Of a stretch of DNA of 64,000 nt, positions 10,039 through 21,346 are shown piece after piece. The position numbers were made by a program, and so were the translations under genes. Numbering within the stretch: the stretch's first letter is position 1; each line of letters opens with the position of its first letter. The DNA is from Fonsecaea monophora (taxonomy: Eukaryota > Ascomycota > Eurotiomycetes > Chaetothyriales > Herpotrichiellaceae), in assembly GCF_001642475.1 (NCBI RefSeq), contig NW_019173982.1:166114-230113 (forward strand), given 5' to 3'. The notes below the pieces were generated by a model, which worked only from the letters and a program-made list of their open reading frames with translations, was not told where the DNA came from and ran no database searches.

Positions 10039-12520
10039 TTAAAAGGGCCAGACCCACTTCCTGATCTCTTCTGGGTCGATACCCTCGTTGAACGCGGCGG
10101 TGCGGTACTTGATCTGTGAGCTCAGCAGCTTCTCCCGGGCGCTGGCACCCTTGTTGCCCAGCTCAGGCATTCTGTCGAGTGCCTCAATGGCAAGACTGAA
10201 GCGGTCGGTGCGGTTGCGGATGGCGAGCTCGAGAGGAGTGTCAATGTTACCCTTCTCGTTGTAGCCACGTACGTGGAGGTTGGCTTGGCTGGGTCGCTGG
10301 GCTGTCAGACGGTGGATGAGCCAGGGGTATGAGTGGAAGTTGAAGATGACGGGCCTGTTGGGCGTGAAGATGGCCTCAAATTCTCGTTGGGACATGCCAT
10401 GAGGGTGGTCGTGCTCGGGGATCAGCTTGAACAGATCCACCACATTGACAAAGCGAATCTTGAGCTCCGGAATGTACTCTCGGAGCAACGCCGTTGCGGC
10501 CAGTGATTCCATGGTCGGGACGTCGCCGCAAGATGCCATGACGACGTCGGGCTCTTGTCCTTGGTCGTTGGAGGCCCAGTCCCAGATGCCGGCACCCTTG
10601 GTGCAGTGCTCGATGGCTGCGTCCATGTCGAGATATTGCAAGTGATTCTGCTTGTCGGCAACAATGACGTTGACGTAGTTGCTGCTTCGGAAGCAATGGT
10701 CCATCACCGACAGGAGACAATTTCCATCAGGTGGCAAATAGATGCGGACAACCTCTGGGGACTTGTTGCAGACGACGTCCAGGAATCCGGGATCTTGATG
10801 GGTGAAGCCGTTGTGGTCTTGACGCCAGACGGTGGCCGTCAACAGGATATTGAGAGAGGCAATCTTAGCACGCCATTCGACCTCGAGGCACTTCTCAATC
10901 CACTTGCAGTGCTGGTTGACCATCGAGTCGATGATGTGAATGAATGGCTCGTAGCTGTTGAGCAATCCATGGCGCCCAGACAGGAGGTAGCCTTCGAGCC
11001 AACCTTCGACGGTATGTTCGCTGAGCATCTCCATGACACGACCGTTGAAAGCCAGATTGCCACCATCTTCATCTTCTTCAAAGTATTCGCCCATCCACAC
11101 TTTCTTACCGGCCTCGTAGACTCCGCCAAGCTTGTTGGACTCGGTTTCATCTGGACCAAAAAGACGGAAGTTGTGTGGGTTCTTTGCAATAATGTCTCGC
11201 AGGAAGACAGCCATGTTCGACATGCTGGGTGCTTCGGTTATACCTCCTTTCTCGCAGGCCAGCTTGTACTCACGGAAGTCGGGCATGAGCAGTGGCTTCT
11301 TCAAGATACCCCCATTGGCGACAGGGTTGGCACTCATCCGCCGGTTACCCTCAGGAACCAGCTTCTTCAGAGTTGGGACCAGTTTTCCTTCCTTACCAAA
11401 ATACTGCTCGGGGGTGTAGCTCTTCATCCACTGTTCAAGAAGTTTCAGGTGCTCGGAGCTAGACGCGACATCTGGCAGGGGGATTTGATGAGCTCGCCAG
11501 AAGCCTTCGAGGTAGTGTCCATCCACGGTTCGTGGGCCAGTCCAGCCTTTCGGGCTTCGAAGGACGATCATGGGCCACAGAGGTCGGAACGCCTTTCCAG
11601 ATTCGCGTGCCTTCTTCTGGTGGGCTCGAATCTCCAAGACACACTTCTCCAAGGTGGCAGCCATGGCCTGGTGCATGCTCAAGGGATCACTGCCTTCGAC
11701 GAAGTACGGAGTCCAGCCGTAGCCGATGAACAGCGCCTCCAGCTCTCGGTGGCTGATACGGGCGAGGACAGTGGGGTTGTTGATCTTGTAGCCATTGAGA
11801 TGGAGAACCGGGAGAACAGCACCGTCGGTGATGGGATTGAGGAATTTGGTGCTATGCCAGCTGGTGGCCAAAGGACCAGTCTCGGACTCACCATCACCGA
11901 CCATGGTCAGAGCGATCAGATCCGGGTGGTCGAAAACGGTGCCAAAGGCATGTGAAACACTGTAGCCCAGCTCACCTGGCCAGTATGTCAGCTGCTGCGG
12001 GCAATGAGATTGTGGTTTGGGTCAACTCACCTCCTTCGTGCAAACTCCCAGGCGTCTCAGGGGTAGCATGGCTACCGATGCCCCCAGGGAAGGAAAACTG
12101 CTTGAAGAATTTCCGCATGCCTTCTTCATCTTCGGATTTATCCGGGTAAACTTCGCTATAGACACCCTCCAGATAGGCCTGAGAGATCACCGCGGGGGCT
12201 CCGTGTCCGGGGCCGGAGATGAAGATAACATCGAGATCATACTTTTTGATAAGGCGATTCATGTGGACATAGGTGAAGACTTGACCAGCATCGGACCCCC
12301 AGTGTCCGAGGAGTCTGGCTTTCAAGTCTTCCACCTTGAGTGGCTCTTTGAGCAGGGCATTCTTCTTGAGATAAAGCATGCCAAGGCAGAGATAAAGACT
12401 GGCTCGCATATAGTCATCATGGAGCTTCAGCTCGTCGCTGCCGAGAGGCTCACCCTTGACGGTCGAGCGGGCTTTGCCAAAGGGCGAGATGCTCTCGACA
12501 GAGACATCCGTGGAAGACAT
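10039..12520 (-). CDS. Phosphoketolase (xylulose-5-phosphate/fructose-6-phosphate)
   Basis: Two exons, 12520-12031 and 11975-10039, 808 residues, the usual length for the family. The 55-nt intron starts GTGAGT and ends GGCCAG at phase 1. It joins the H-E-G-G block to E-L-G-Y-S, restoring the conserved HEGGELGYSVSHAFG segment. Other signatures are GPGHGAP (about residue 100), the thiamine diphosphate motif GDGESETGPLATSWH (about 190), ADKQ (about 460) and the C-terminal EIRKWVWPF end. The enzyme cleaves xylulose-5-phosphate (or fructose-6-phosphate) with phosphate to acetyl phosphate plus a triose (or erythrose) phosphate, using thiamine diphosphate and Mg2+ in the cytosol, and feeds acetyl-CoA production from pentoses. 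Codon use is strongly biased, suggesting high expression, and it produces a long antisense open frame that is not a gene. Confidence 0.97.
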
Positions 12521-15500
12521 GATGGAGGGAGGGGTAGAGAAGGAAGAAGACGGTGGCCGATTCTGCGTGGGAAATCTATGAGGAAGGAAACGCAGGCAAA
12601 GGCAAGGTGTGCGGACGGTGACAAGACGGAGATGAGGGTGTGAAGAGAGGAGAGAGAGCTCGAGGTGACGACAGCCGGAAGTGAAGGAAGGTTTATATAG
12701 CAGTAGTCAGTGATGATCACATCTTCAGCCTACAGATGCTACGTATCATACAAGAAACCCGGTCGTAACGGACAGCGGCAGGCACCGTGGATTCATCCAT
12801 TGCTAATCTAAGCGGCGGCGGTCGAGAAGCATTGTGATGGGGATGAGCGACATGTTTTTACCATTCTCGCTTTCTTGTCCTCTCGCCTCCAGTTATGCAC
12901 AAGTCGGTTGCATCAGAGTGCATTCAATGCGAGCTGCTCAATCCCTGCACGTGTCCGAACAAGGTTACAAGTGGATGTGTGGGAAGCGGTATGAGTGATC
13001 CGAAGCATATGCTTGGAAGGGGAGCTGCACCGTGAGCAAAGCTGACTGTTCCTCCTCTTTTCCCATTGCCCAGCGGGATGGATGGATTCAAGGAAAAGGT
13101 TCAAGGCGATGGGTGTGGACGCGATCAAAGACTGGCGGAGCTACCTGACATAGCCAATGCAAGGAGGACAAGGATGTCAGGATACGAGAGGACGTTCGAG
13201 TGAGGACTGTGGGAGGAGCTTCTGGAGGAGGGAGGGGCAGCTTGGACGAATGACGGTGCCTCAAAGCTGGCCCTTTTGCAGTTTTGGAAACGAGGTCACC
13301 ACAGAAGCTGGCAGGGGGATATGCCGCTGACATGATCTGATGGTAAGGGAATGGCCAAGAAACATAAAGATCGCAACATCAGGAGATGGGATAAACTTCA
13401 ACTGGCGCAACATGTGAGGATGCTGTTCGATCCAGAGGGTTTCGCGGCCTCAAAATGTTTTTCGGGTGGTGTGAGGCGCAAATACATCACCGCCCACTTC
13501 GGGTATAGCGGTATTTATGGTGCTCCATCCCTGCATACCCAGTCCGCGTGGTGTTCGGCTGTCCGGATTCTAATGCTCGGTAGTCACTCCTACTGCATTT
13601 AGTGTCTTGACCACCGATTGACTTTTGGTCAATTCCTGAATTGCCCATGTTCTGGATTCTTGTCCAGATAACGGCGAGATCTACGAGAGGATCATAGGAC
13701 AGCTAACACATTGGGGAGCTGGCCGACGGATTGCATTTTTGCGCTGCCATGTGCTACACGGGAAAAAAAGACCGGCAAGGCTAAAATACCGCAGCTCGAG
13801 TAGGGTCGATGCGAGGCGGAGACAACACCTCTGTATCAACTCTCGCAGTTCCCAACGTTCCAGTGAGTGAAACAGGACAAGTATACAGTTGCCAAATTGA
13901 AGCTCAATCCCACCCTGCTATCTCTTCAGCTCTGTCTCCTGACCCCCAGGATCATGCGCAGCGCAGTGGAAGCGAGGTCTGTATCCCGTACTGACAAAAC
14001 AGTTCTCTTTCTACCCAAGACTCGCTTCAACTTGTGGACGTTGTCTCGAGGCTTGGATCTTGTTGTTCAGGATCTATCCGCTCTCAAAGTTCAACAAACA
14101 CTAAACCTCGTTATGCAAGATTGCCGGGACCTGCGTCGATCAGGTCTTTAACGAAAGTATCCGGGTCTGATCCGACACCGTCAAGAGGTGCTGTGCATGT
14201 GGCGGATACAGCCGTGCGATCACATCTGATCCGTCCCTGTGCCGTACGGGTGATCGAGGCAGGGGTCGCTTTACCGAGGGGATTCTGGTGTCTGGAAGAG
14301 GGGTTTCCATCTCGAAGTGGAAACGACAAATCGTCGTGCTGTGCTGGTAAGAGCCGATGGAAAATGACTGCTTTTCTATTGGCCGGGTTGAGACGCTGGG
14401 TCTCGTGCTTGACGGGTTGACCTTGGCCTATACCTAAGAGGCGAACATGTGAGCATTTCCCCTTTGGACGTGACCCTGGCCGCTAGCGATCTCCTTCGGC
14501 GTTGGAGAATTGCAGCTTACCCCTGGTCAAATAGCTGCGGGTGATATAGCCCACCTGTTTGCAATGCTCTGGGCGATTGTGGGCTAGAGGTCTATCTCTA
14601 GTAGCTTGTCTCTCCTCCACCTTTGGGAAAGAGAGCATGTCAGTTGTTCGGTGAGTGGTGACAGCGACGAGACGCGGGCAGTGCCATGGACCTTTCAAAG
14701 GTTCAGGACCGGTAGGTTTCACTTCTTATTCTTCTCTTGTTGTTGGCGGTACTGGTGACTTGGGCGATGAGTGCCTTGTCTAGCGCAGGCTGAGTATGAG
14801 GATGATGTTGTTCCCACGGCTGCGTCACCTTCTCGAGATTCGATGACGAGGTTGTCAATGCCTGGTGGCAGCTGTGAACGCCTTTCGTGTACCTACTAGG
14901 CACACATGACAAGTTCAGTTGTGGACCACCCAGTGAACTTTCGAGCCAGCTTTTGTTGCCGTTTGGCACCTCTCCTGGAAACCTGCCAGCTCAATGACTT
15001 GCAGCCAACACTTACTCAGAGCTGGAGACATAATGGTTCAGCTGCCCTTGACAATATGTGTGAACAGTCCTTATCTGATCAAGATCAGTGACGCGCTGGT
15101 GAGGTTGAGGCTTCTTCACACTTCACCCTCGACAGACTGCGGTCAATATTGCGTGTCGTTGGCATCTTCATCAAGCGACGAGGTATTGATTATCAGCATC
15201 GTCGTCTCCGAGCCCTCGGAGGGCGACGATATCCAATCTTGAAGCTCAGCATACAAGATAGATAGTGTCTTTTGTTGAGAGAGTCAAATGGCACTTGCAT
15301 ATCTCTCTTGCCTGTTCTGGAGATGGTGTTGTGATCTGCGGGGTTGATTTGCTCGGCGGACTTGAGCACCGCTGTGCGCAGTTGCGCAGTTATCAATTGC
15401 CCAACTCAAATTGGTCCATCCCATCAATCATTTACTGCAATTCAGTCCATGAACCCCTCGACTCCAAGGCTCTCCTCGTGTTCCTCCTGCTCTCTCTTGC

Positions 15501-15712
15501 CTTTCTCGTCTTATCACAAACACGCGCCACGAATGCCTGACAGGCGCCTCGCCGCGTCCACTCCTGTGTCTTACTCATGCTATAGGTATAAAGCCACCCG
15601 TCTTCACCCTCCCTCACCAAGGTAATCGTTCGTTCTTCATCTCTGTCCTTGTGCTCGTTCTCTCCCCTTGTATCTTCGTGTCTTGTGCGAGTCGATCCTC
15701 ACTACTTTCACC
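12521..15712. promoter_or_regulatory. Large divergent intergenic region upstream of phosphoketolase and a CmcJ-like gene
   Basis: 3.2 kb lying between two divergently transcribed genes. It must contain the promoter and leader of both. Open frames here are all under 130 codons and lack a family motif or a consistent exon structure. A pyrimidine-rich leader precedes the start at 15713. Longer upstream regions like this often hold untranslated exons or non-coding transcripts, but I see no direct evidence for either. Confidence 0.45.
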
Positions 15713-16849
15713 ATGGCTACCACCACAACCACCACCACCACCCTCACCCAAGTTCTCTCCTCCGACCCCCCTGCTTCCGAGCCTCAGCACTATGGAAAGC
15801 TGCGTTACATTCCCGAGGGTCAAACCCCCACCCCGTCTCCTCACAACTTCCATCTCCCTGCTATGGCTGAGTTTGGTGACGTCCGACTGCAACCTCTTAT
15901 CGACATGCGGCCAGTCCCAACCATCGCGGAACTGCCAAAGGCGAAGGAGGGCGCCGCTCAGCTTGATACCCACGGTTTCACTGCCCTCCGTCACCCCACA
16001 ACCATGAATGCACCCCCGTATAGCCGCGCGAGCTGGAGTGACCCCAAACTCCTCAAGGAACTCTACGTGCCCGAGACGGAGGAGATGGTCAAACAAGTCA
16101 CCGGCGCAAAGACCGTCATCACTGAAGCTCTTCTATTGCGCAGCGCCATCTGGTCCGAAGCGGACGCTCTCGCGACACATGCAGGCCATGGGGACCAAAA
16201 GGAAGAACAGCAGCCGCCAGAGAAGTCGCAGGAGGAGAAGGAACTCGAACTCGGCTTCCCCCAGTTCATTGGTTTCTCCAAGCAACACGGTGGTGCCAGT
16301 CCTGCCCCCAAAGTCCATCTGGACTATGCCCCCAATGGTGCGCGGATGCATTTGAGGAAGTATCACCCCACCATGACGGCCACTGCGCAGCCCATCATCG
16401 ATGCAGAGGAGAAATTGCTGGCACAAGGTAAATCGTTGAGAGAGGAGTACGCCGAATCCGGTCTGGGACCTCGCTGGGCACTGTACTCCATCTGGCGGCC
16501 CTTGAAGCGTGTCCGTCGTGATCCCCTCGCCCTGGGCGATGCGCGTACCTTCCTCGAGAGCGACTACGTCCCCGTCATTGTGAAGACACCCAACCTCGGC
16601 ATCTCCCCGGACTCAAAGGAAACACACGACACAGAATCATATCTTGCCCACTGGTCCTCGGGACAGAAATGGTACTTTATCAGCCAGCAAGAGCCTGAGG
16701 AGGTCTTGGTCATTAGCCTTTTCGACAGCAATCGCGACAAGGAGACCGTCGCCGCCGGCGGTACCCTGCATTCCAGCGTTGATCTGCCCGGAACCGAGAA
16801 CGAAGAGCCCAGGGAGAGCCTGGAGCTCCGATGTCTCGCCATTTGGTAA
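15713..16849 (+). CDS. CmcJ/AsaB-like oxidoreductase (GA4 desaturase family)
   Basis: A single-exon gene of 378 residues starting in a strong context (CACCATGGC) followed by a poly-threonine stretch. It has the layout of the fungal CmcJ / AsaB / GA4-desaturase-like family: an N-terminal part reading LRYIPEGQTP, a central VHLDYAPNGARMHLRKYHP segment with the H-x-D pair, and the C-terminal W-Y-F-x-x-Q-x-P-E-E-V-L block followed by a H-S-S-V segment and R-E-S-L-E-L-R at the end. Characterised relatives are the GA4 desaturase of gibberellin-producing Fusarium and AsaB of aspergillic acid synthesis, which modify secondary metabolites, but most members have no known substrate. The next gene downstream, on the opposite strand, is a secreted carboxylesterase. 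The substrate cannot be predicted. Confidence 0.85.
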   Translation: MATTTTTTTTLTQVLSSDPPASEPQHYGKLRYIPEGQTPTPSPHNFHLPAMAEFGDVRLQPLIDMRPVPTIAELPKAKEGAAQLDTHGFTALRHPTTMNAPPYSRASWSDPKLLKELYVPETEEMVKQVTGAKTVITEALLLRSAIWSEADALATHAGHGDQKEEQQPPEKSQEEKELELGFPQFIGFSKQHGGASPAPKVHLDYAPNGARMHLRKYHPTMTATAQPIIDAEEKLLAQGKSLREEYAESGLGPRWALYSIWRPLKRVRRDPLALGDARTFLESDYVPVIVKTPNLGISPDSKETHDTESYLAHWSSGQKWYFISQQEPEEVLVISLFDSNRDKETVAAGGTLHSSVDLPGTENEEPRESLELRCLAIW

Positions 16850-17495
16850 GGTGTGTGTCATAGGTGCCGAGATGGGCGGGGGTTGGCATATATGATATCC
16901 CTGGAAGCTATGTGGATGGTGGAGTTATGGGGACGATGGGGAACTGCGGCTGTGCAGAACAGATATATGGAACATTTGGACGCGTCTGCCCACCTGCATA
17001 TCCTGGTTATATATGTATGTAAGGTGCGACAGAGCCATGTAGTCTTTTGATAAGTCCGAGATCTTTTTGATAGTTTCGTTTGCTTCTTTTTTGGGTCTGT
17101 GTGTGTGACTTTGTGACACCTGTCTGCAGGTGCTTGGTATACCCATCTGTGGGCTACCCATAATTAGCCTGATAAGGCGCTGTGCACCCAGCGCTACTAT
17201 ACATGGATCCTTCGTCGTCGCCATTATAGAGGTAGTCCTCTTTTAAGACTGCCTTGACTGCCCATACAGTCTCTAGTCCAAAACGGGTAGAAGGATAAAC
17301 CAACCAACCGAATCAACTATTCACAGTCCACCAAGCGACTGCGGGTATCTGCACCAGCATACATACCAGCCAGCCATGGCGCGGCGTAGCGTGTGCATGC
17401 ACGATCTCCCCTTCTCGGGGAGGAAGGATCCTCCGTCCCTATTTCCACAAGGACTTGTAGGTCAAGCCATATGATTAGATGTAAGTGTGTAACTG
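16850..17495. other. Intergenic, convergent 3' ends
   Basis: 646 bp between the CmcJ-like gene and the carboxylesterase, whose 3' ends face each other. I see no gene. Confidence 0.6.
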
Positions 17496-19239
17496 TTATT
17501 GTTTGAGAGCTATGCCGATCGAGTTGAGGTACTGACATTTCTTCCTGACGGAGGCGCTGACCTCGGCCATGCCCGTCGTGTCGGCCGTGTCGAAGAACAT
17601 TCGCAGCCAGCCTGTTGTTGCTGCGGTGGCACCATCACCGCCCTCCTCATCGGCGAGGGTAAATTCTTGCCATGTCGGGGCTCCCTGAAGCCTGAACGGG
17701 TTCGGGTCCAGCGTGCGAATGAAGCTGATCCAGTAGCTCTGCATCAGCGGGACGATCCACGCGTTGGGACCACCACGACGATAGCTCGGCGGGCTCGCGC
17801 CGTTGGTGTTCTCGGGACCCCAGATGGCGGACAGCTCGACCGTGTGCGGCACCCCCAGGCCCTGGCGGACCTGCGAGGCGTCCTGCACGTTGTACCAGTA
17901 ATTCCAGTTGCCCGACACGCCGTAGCGCGCATAGCTCGCCGCGATGAACAGGTTCGGGCACATGTACCTCATGTCGCCGTAGGCGTTGGAGACTTGGCGC
18001 CACCAGGAGCCCGAGTTGGGGAATTGCGGGCCATTATTGGGATAGAGCTCGCCGATGCGCTGCAGCTGGTCGGATGTCAGGTCCGGGAACTGGTCGTGCA
18101 AGAAGGTGTTGGACTGGGCCCGGCTGGAGGTCCCCCGCGGGGTGAAGACCGTCCCGCCGTTGGTGTCGTCGCCAAACAGCACAGGGATACGCAGGAATTT
18201 GCCGCTATCAAAGGCGGCGTAGGTGTAGTTTCGAATCATTCCGTCGTCAATGACGGGATTCCACATGTAGAGGGGCGGGTTTTGGGCTCCCGGATACGGC
18301 AGATTGTGGTTTTGGGCCTGGAACTCTGCCGTTGTCTTTGAGCGGAGACACGACACAGTGGTGTCCTTGCCAGTTGAACCCTGACTCGTGGTGCGAGATG
18401 TGCAGCCCAGACTCTTCACCAAGTGGTCATATTGGTACTGACTTTCCTCGACAGTCAAAATGGGCGCGAAACTGACGGATTCGGCGGCTGCGGCGACAAA
18501 TAACCCGTCATTTCGCCCGCCATATGCCGTCAAATGGTAGGCGATGGATGCAGCGCCGGCGGAATCTCCCCCAAGAACAACATGGTTTGGATCTCCGCCG
18601 AAATGAGTAATGTACCTTTGCACCCAATCGAGCGCTTTGCGCTGGTCTAATAAACCGTTGTTTAAGGTGGCAGACGGTGATTCTTGAATCTCGCGACTGG
18701 CAAGGAACCCATACGGGCCCACGCGATAGTTAAAGGTCACAACGATCATCCCATGCCCGGATACGGAGACCAGGCCGCTGCCATTGTAATTTGCATTTGA
18801 GTTGAAGTTGAAACCACCCCCCTGAATGAAGAAGTAGACGGGCAGTTTCGAGGTGTTGGTTGCCTGACTCGGAGCATAGACGTCCAGGAAGAGACAGTCT
18901 TCGGACAAGCTTGGGTCACGAGGATTGTTGCCCGTCCCAAAGCAGATGTCACCGTGCTGAGACTATGGTCAGCGATGTCTGAGCTTTGAACAGTTGAGTG
19001 GGATTGGAAGCCACCTTATTAGCCTGCTGAGTGCCATGGACGATGGGCGGGTCTTGGGGCGGTGCGAATCTCAAAGGTCCCGTTGGGGCTGCGGCATATC
19101 GCATCCCAAGCCATTGAGTGACGCCATTTGCAAGAGCTCTGCCTTTGTAAGAGGCGTAGTCAAGGTGGACTAACTCATTTGTAGCTAACACCGTCGAGAC
19201 ACAACACAATAGGAGAGTTGGGAGCATCGTCAAGTGCAA
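17496..19239 (-). CDS. Secreted type B carboxylesterase/lipase
   Basis: Two exons, 19239-19015 and 18956-17496, 561 residues. The 58-nt intron (GTGGCT...CTCAG) is phase 0 and rejoins Q-A-N-K to H-G-D-I-C. A signal peptide is visible at the N-terminus (hydrophobic MLPTLLLCCVSTVLA). Type B esterase signatures follow: SEDCLFLDVYAP (the disulfide and start motif, about residue 92), an oxyanion-hole segment FIQGGGF (family HGGGF with Gln for His), the nucleophile elbow GGDSAG (family GESAG; here Asp precedes the serine), and a catalytic His candidate in GVPHTVEL. Family enzymes hydrolyse carboxylic esters outside the cell. The variations at the oxyanion hole and before the serine are seen in fungal members, so I do not regard it as dead. 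The substrate is unknown. Confidence 0.9.
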
Positions 19240-19843
19240 GTGTAGAGGTCCAAGCTGATGTTGCGCGCGTCTGCGAGCTGATGATAATGATCATCGAGCC
19301 ACACCTTTGAAGCACCAGTGAGAGGTCATCCTGGCCAACTTTTTATTTGAATATCCAGTCTCAATAAATTCCGCAACCTCTTCTTCTTCCGTAAGTCAGC
19401 CACGGCTTGAATACTGGTGCTTACAACAGAGATAATTCGTGACGCGACGACGCGAGGCGCAGTGCATAATAGGATAATCAACCATGGTTTGGGAGGGTCT
19501 TGTCAAAGGCGGTAACAGAGAGCTTGCTGGCCCAAAAAGTTCCCGTGGGTGAAAAGTGTGGTAAGAATGTATGTATCAGAGGTACTCGGTACTGCAAGGG
19601 GTAGTCGGGTGTTTCGGTTTCACGCGGCGATTCCCCGGCTTCGTCCCAGTCCCGCGTCATCAGCGGCCGCAGGCAATGCGTCACCACCAGGCTAGAGAGG
19701 TCGAGTGCAGCGGGATAAGTCCGCGACAAGTTGATAGCACTGGTGACAGTTGTATAGCAGCTTAGAAATGTCCTCCCCAGCAACGTCTTTTTGGGATAAC
19801 AGCCGTGTCGATTCGAGAAAGCGCAAGGATGGTTGGAGTGGTC
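19240..19843. other. Intergenic
   Basis: 604 bp between the carboxylesterase promoter and the 3' end of the ELYS gene. No supported gene; a minus-strand frame of about 100 codons has no motif. Confidence 0.5.
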
Positions 19844-20826
19844 TCAATAAGACACAGCATCGGCAATTCCCGCTTTGACGACGTCCCAGTTGATTCCCCC
19901 AATTTCATCACCCTTCAGCCTGCCCAGAACATTTGGGTCGCTAGTTGACCTGCCCATAACAATTCTCCTGGCCATGAGCGAGTCCTTCGCACCCGGCAAC
20001 TTGGAAGCTGCGCCGTCCAGTATGCAACGCTCGAACCAGACCTCCTCCTGCACGGTCAATGGCAGCCCAACCAGAAGCGTTGCCCGCTCCGACCGAGCAC
20101 GACCAGGGCTGTCCTGAAGTACGGCCACCACCAGTTTCTCAAACAGTATTTTATGTTTTGTCTCGTATTGTCTCTGTGCGAAATAATACGCTTCCACCAG
20201 GTTGTTACTTATGATCAAATCATAATATGCCTCGAGAACTGCCGGATCTTCCAGTGGTGGAGACATAGCAATGTAATATGTCATTGCTAAGGGCGGTTCG
20301 CATTTCGGATGTCGCAGGAGGGTAAGGAGGATCTCGTCAGTGAAGGTCGGGGTCAGGGAGGGGTCTGTGAGGTGTTCGAGGGCACGAGAGAACTGAGCGT
20401 GGTCGAGTTCCCACAACCCGGCCACCAGAAGCTGCCACCTTTGAGGGAGATATGTTCTTCGGGCAAAGTTCGAGTCGGCATTGGGCAGCTGGCGACAGTC
20501 TCGGAGCAGGTAGTAGAGAAGGGCGAGTTTCTGTTCATCGGGAGCGGTCGACTGAACAATCTTGGACCACAAATTGCGCAGATCCTGGTTGGATCGAGGT
20601 GGATAGTTATTCCTTGCAGCTGATGATTGATCAGTAACTCTGACAAATATTGATGCAAAGTGAAGGCCTCACGTCTTGTAAGGCCAATGGTCTTCCAGAT
20701 TCGGTCAAAGAATAGCTGGTCACCGAATTCCTTGCGTTGTTTGAGGATACTCTCAACCGTTCGGGTGTCATAAGCATAGTCGGTCTTTGGCTGAAAGACT
20801 GCGTCAAAGTCGTGCCAGTCGAGCAT
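19844..20826 (-). CDS. ELYS-domain protein (nuclear pore assembly)
   Basis: Two exons, 20826-20673 and 20619-19844, 309 residues. The 53-nt intron (GTGAGG...ATCAG, phase 1) restores the G-L-T-R-P-A-R-N-N-Y junction. The protein corresponds to the ELYS-like domain found alone in fungi: a helical fold beginning with a F-D-x-V-F-x opening and with the middle segment LLYYLLRDC, L-L-R-H-P-K, YDLIISNNLVEAYYFAQRQ. Animal ELYS recruits the Y-complex to chromatin and seeds pore assembly; the small fungal homologues (such as fission yeast Ely5 and the Aspergillus protein) associate with the Y-complex at nuclear pores. The length matches these short fungal forms. It diverges from a PRISE-like reductase. 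Confidence 0.85.
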
Positions 20827-21346
20827 CTTGGACGGCCGGCAGTAGGTTCAACTGAGGAGGCTTGTTGTCCAATCCGAGGTGAGTTGAGTTGAGTTGATTA
20901 GTTTTCTGAAGACTTCACTTTCGCTTCATGTGTTGCATGTGAATCGCGAATCGCGTCTGGCATCAACATTCTTCTCCGCACTGATCACGTGATAGTCACC
21001 GGGCCTGGCCCAATTCTCTCTTTTCATAATTACAGAAGCGACAAACTCAATCCTCATCCTTACCCCAAATGCTTCATCGACACTTCCGCGGTTGTCTCGC
21101 TATCAGCGGAGTGGTTGGCACGCCGAGTCAGGAACCCCGCGCAGTTCCATAATGCCAATTGATCCACACGCCCAAGAGTCTTCGTAAATACAAAACAGGC
21201 AATGACCCGAGGTGAGATCCGTTCACCCAGTTCGTTTTCTTCACAGCTATATAAAGAGGTTTGTTTTGCCTGCCCTTTCGTGTGTCTCACATCAGCGTCC
21301 AAAAAAAAAAACCACCTTGAGTTTGTATTCTTGTCAAAAAATCGCA
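20827..21346. promoter_or_regulatory. Divergent promoter of the ELYS gene and the PRISE-like reductase
   Basis: 520 bp between start codons. It contains the ten-base palindrome ATCACGTGAT at 20984-20993, centred on a CACGTG E-box, a site recognised by fungal bHLH factors. A short A run (about 21301-21310) precedes the reductase leader. Confidence 0.6.
20984..20993. promoter_or_regulatory. Palindromic E-box ATCACGTGAT
   Basis: A perfect ten-base palindrome with a CACGTG core in the divergent promoter of the ELYS and PRISE-like genes. bHLH factors of the Cbf1/Pho4/SREBP type bind such cores in fungi; which, if any, binds here is inference. Confidence 0.55.

Noticed and set aside
10555..11955. 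Plus-strand open frame of 466 codons
   Set aside because: It lies antisense to phosphoketolase, whose family motifs are complete; biased codons leave the opposite strand open.
17496..19239. Carboxylesterase as a dead copy because GESAG reads GGDSAG
   Set aside because: A G-D-S-A-G elbow occurs in active lipases and esterases and the rest of the fold is intact.
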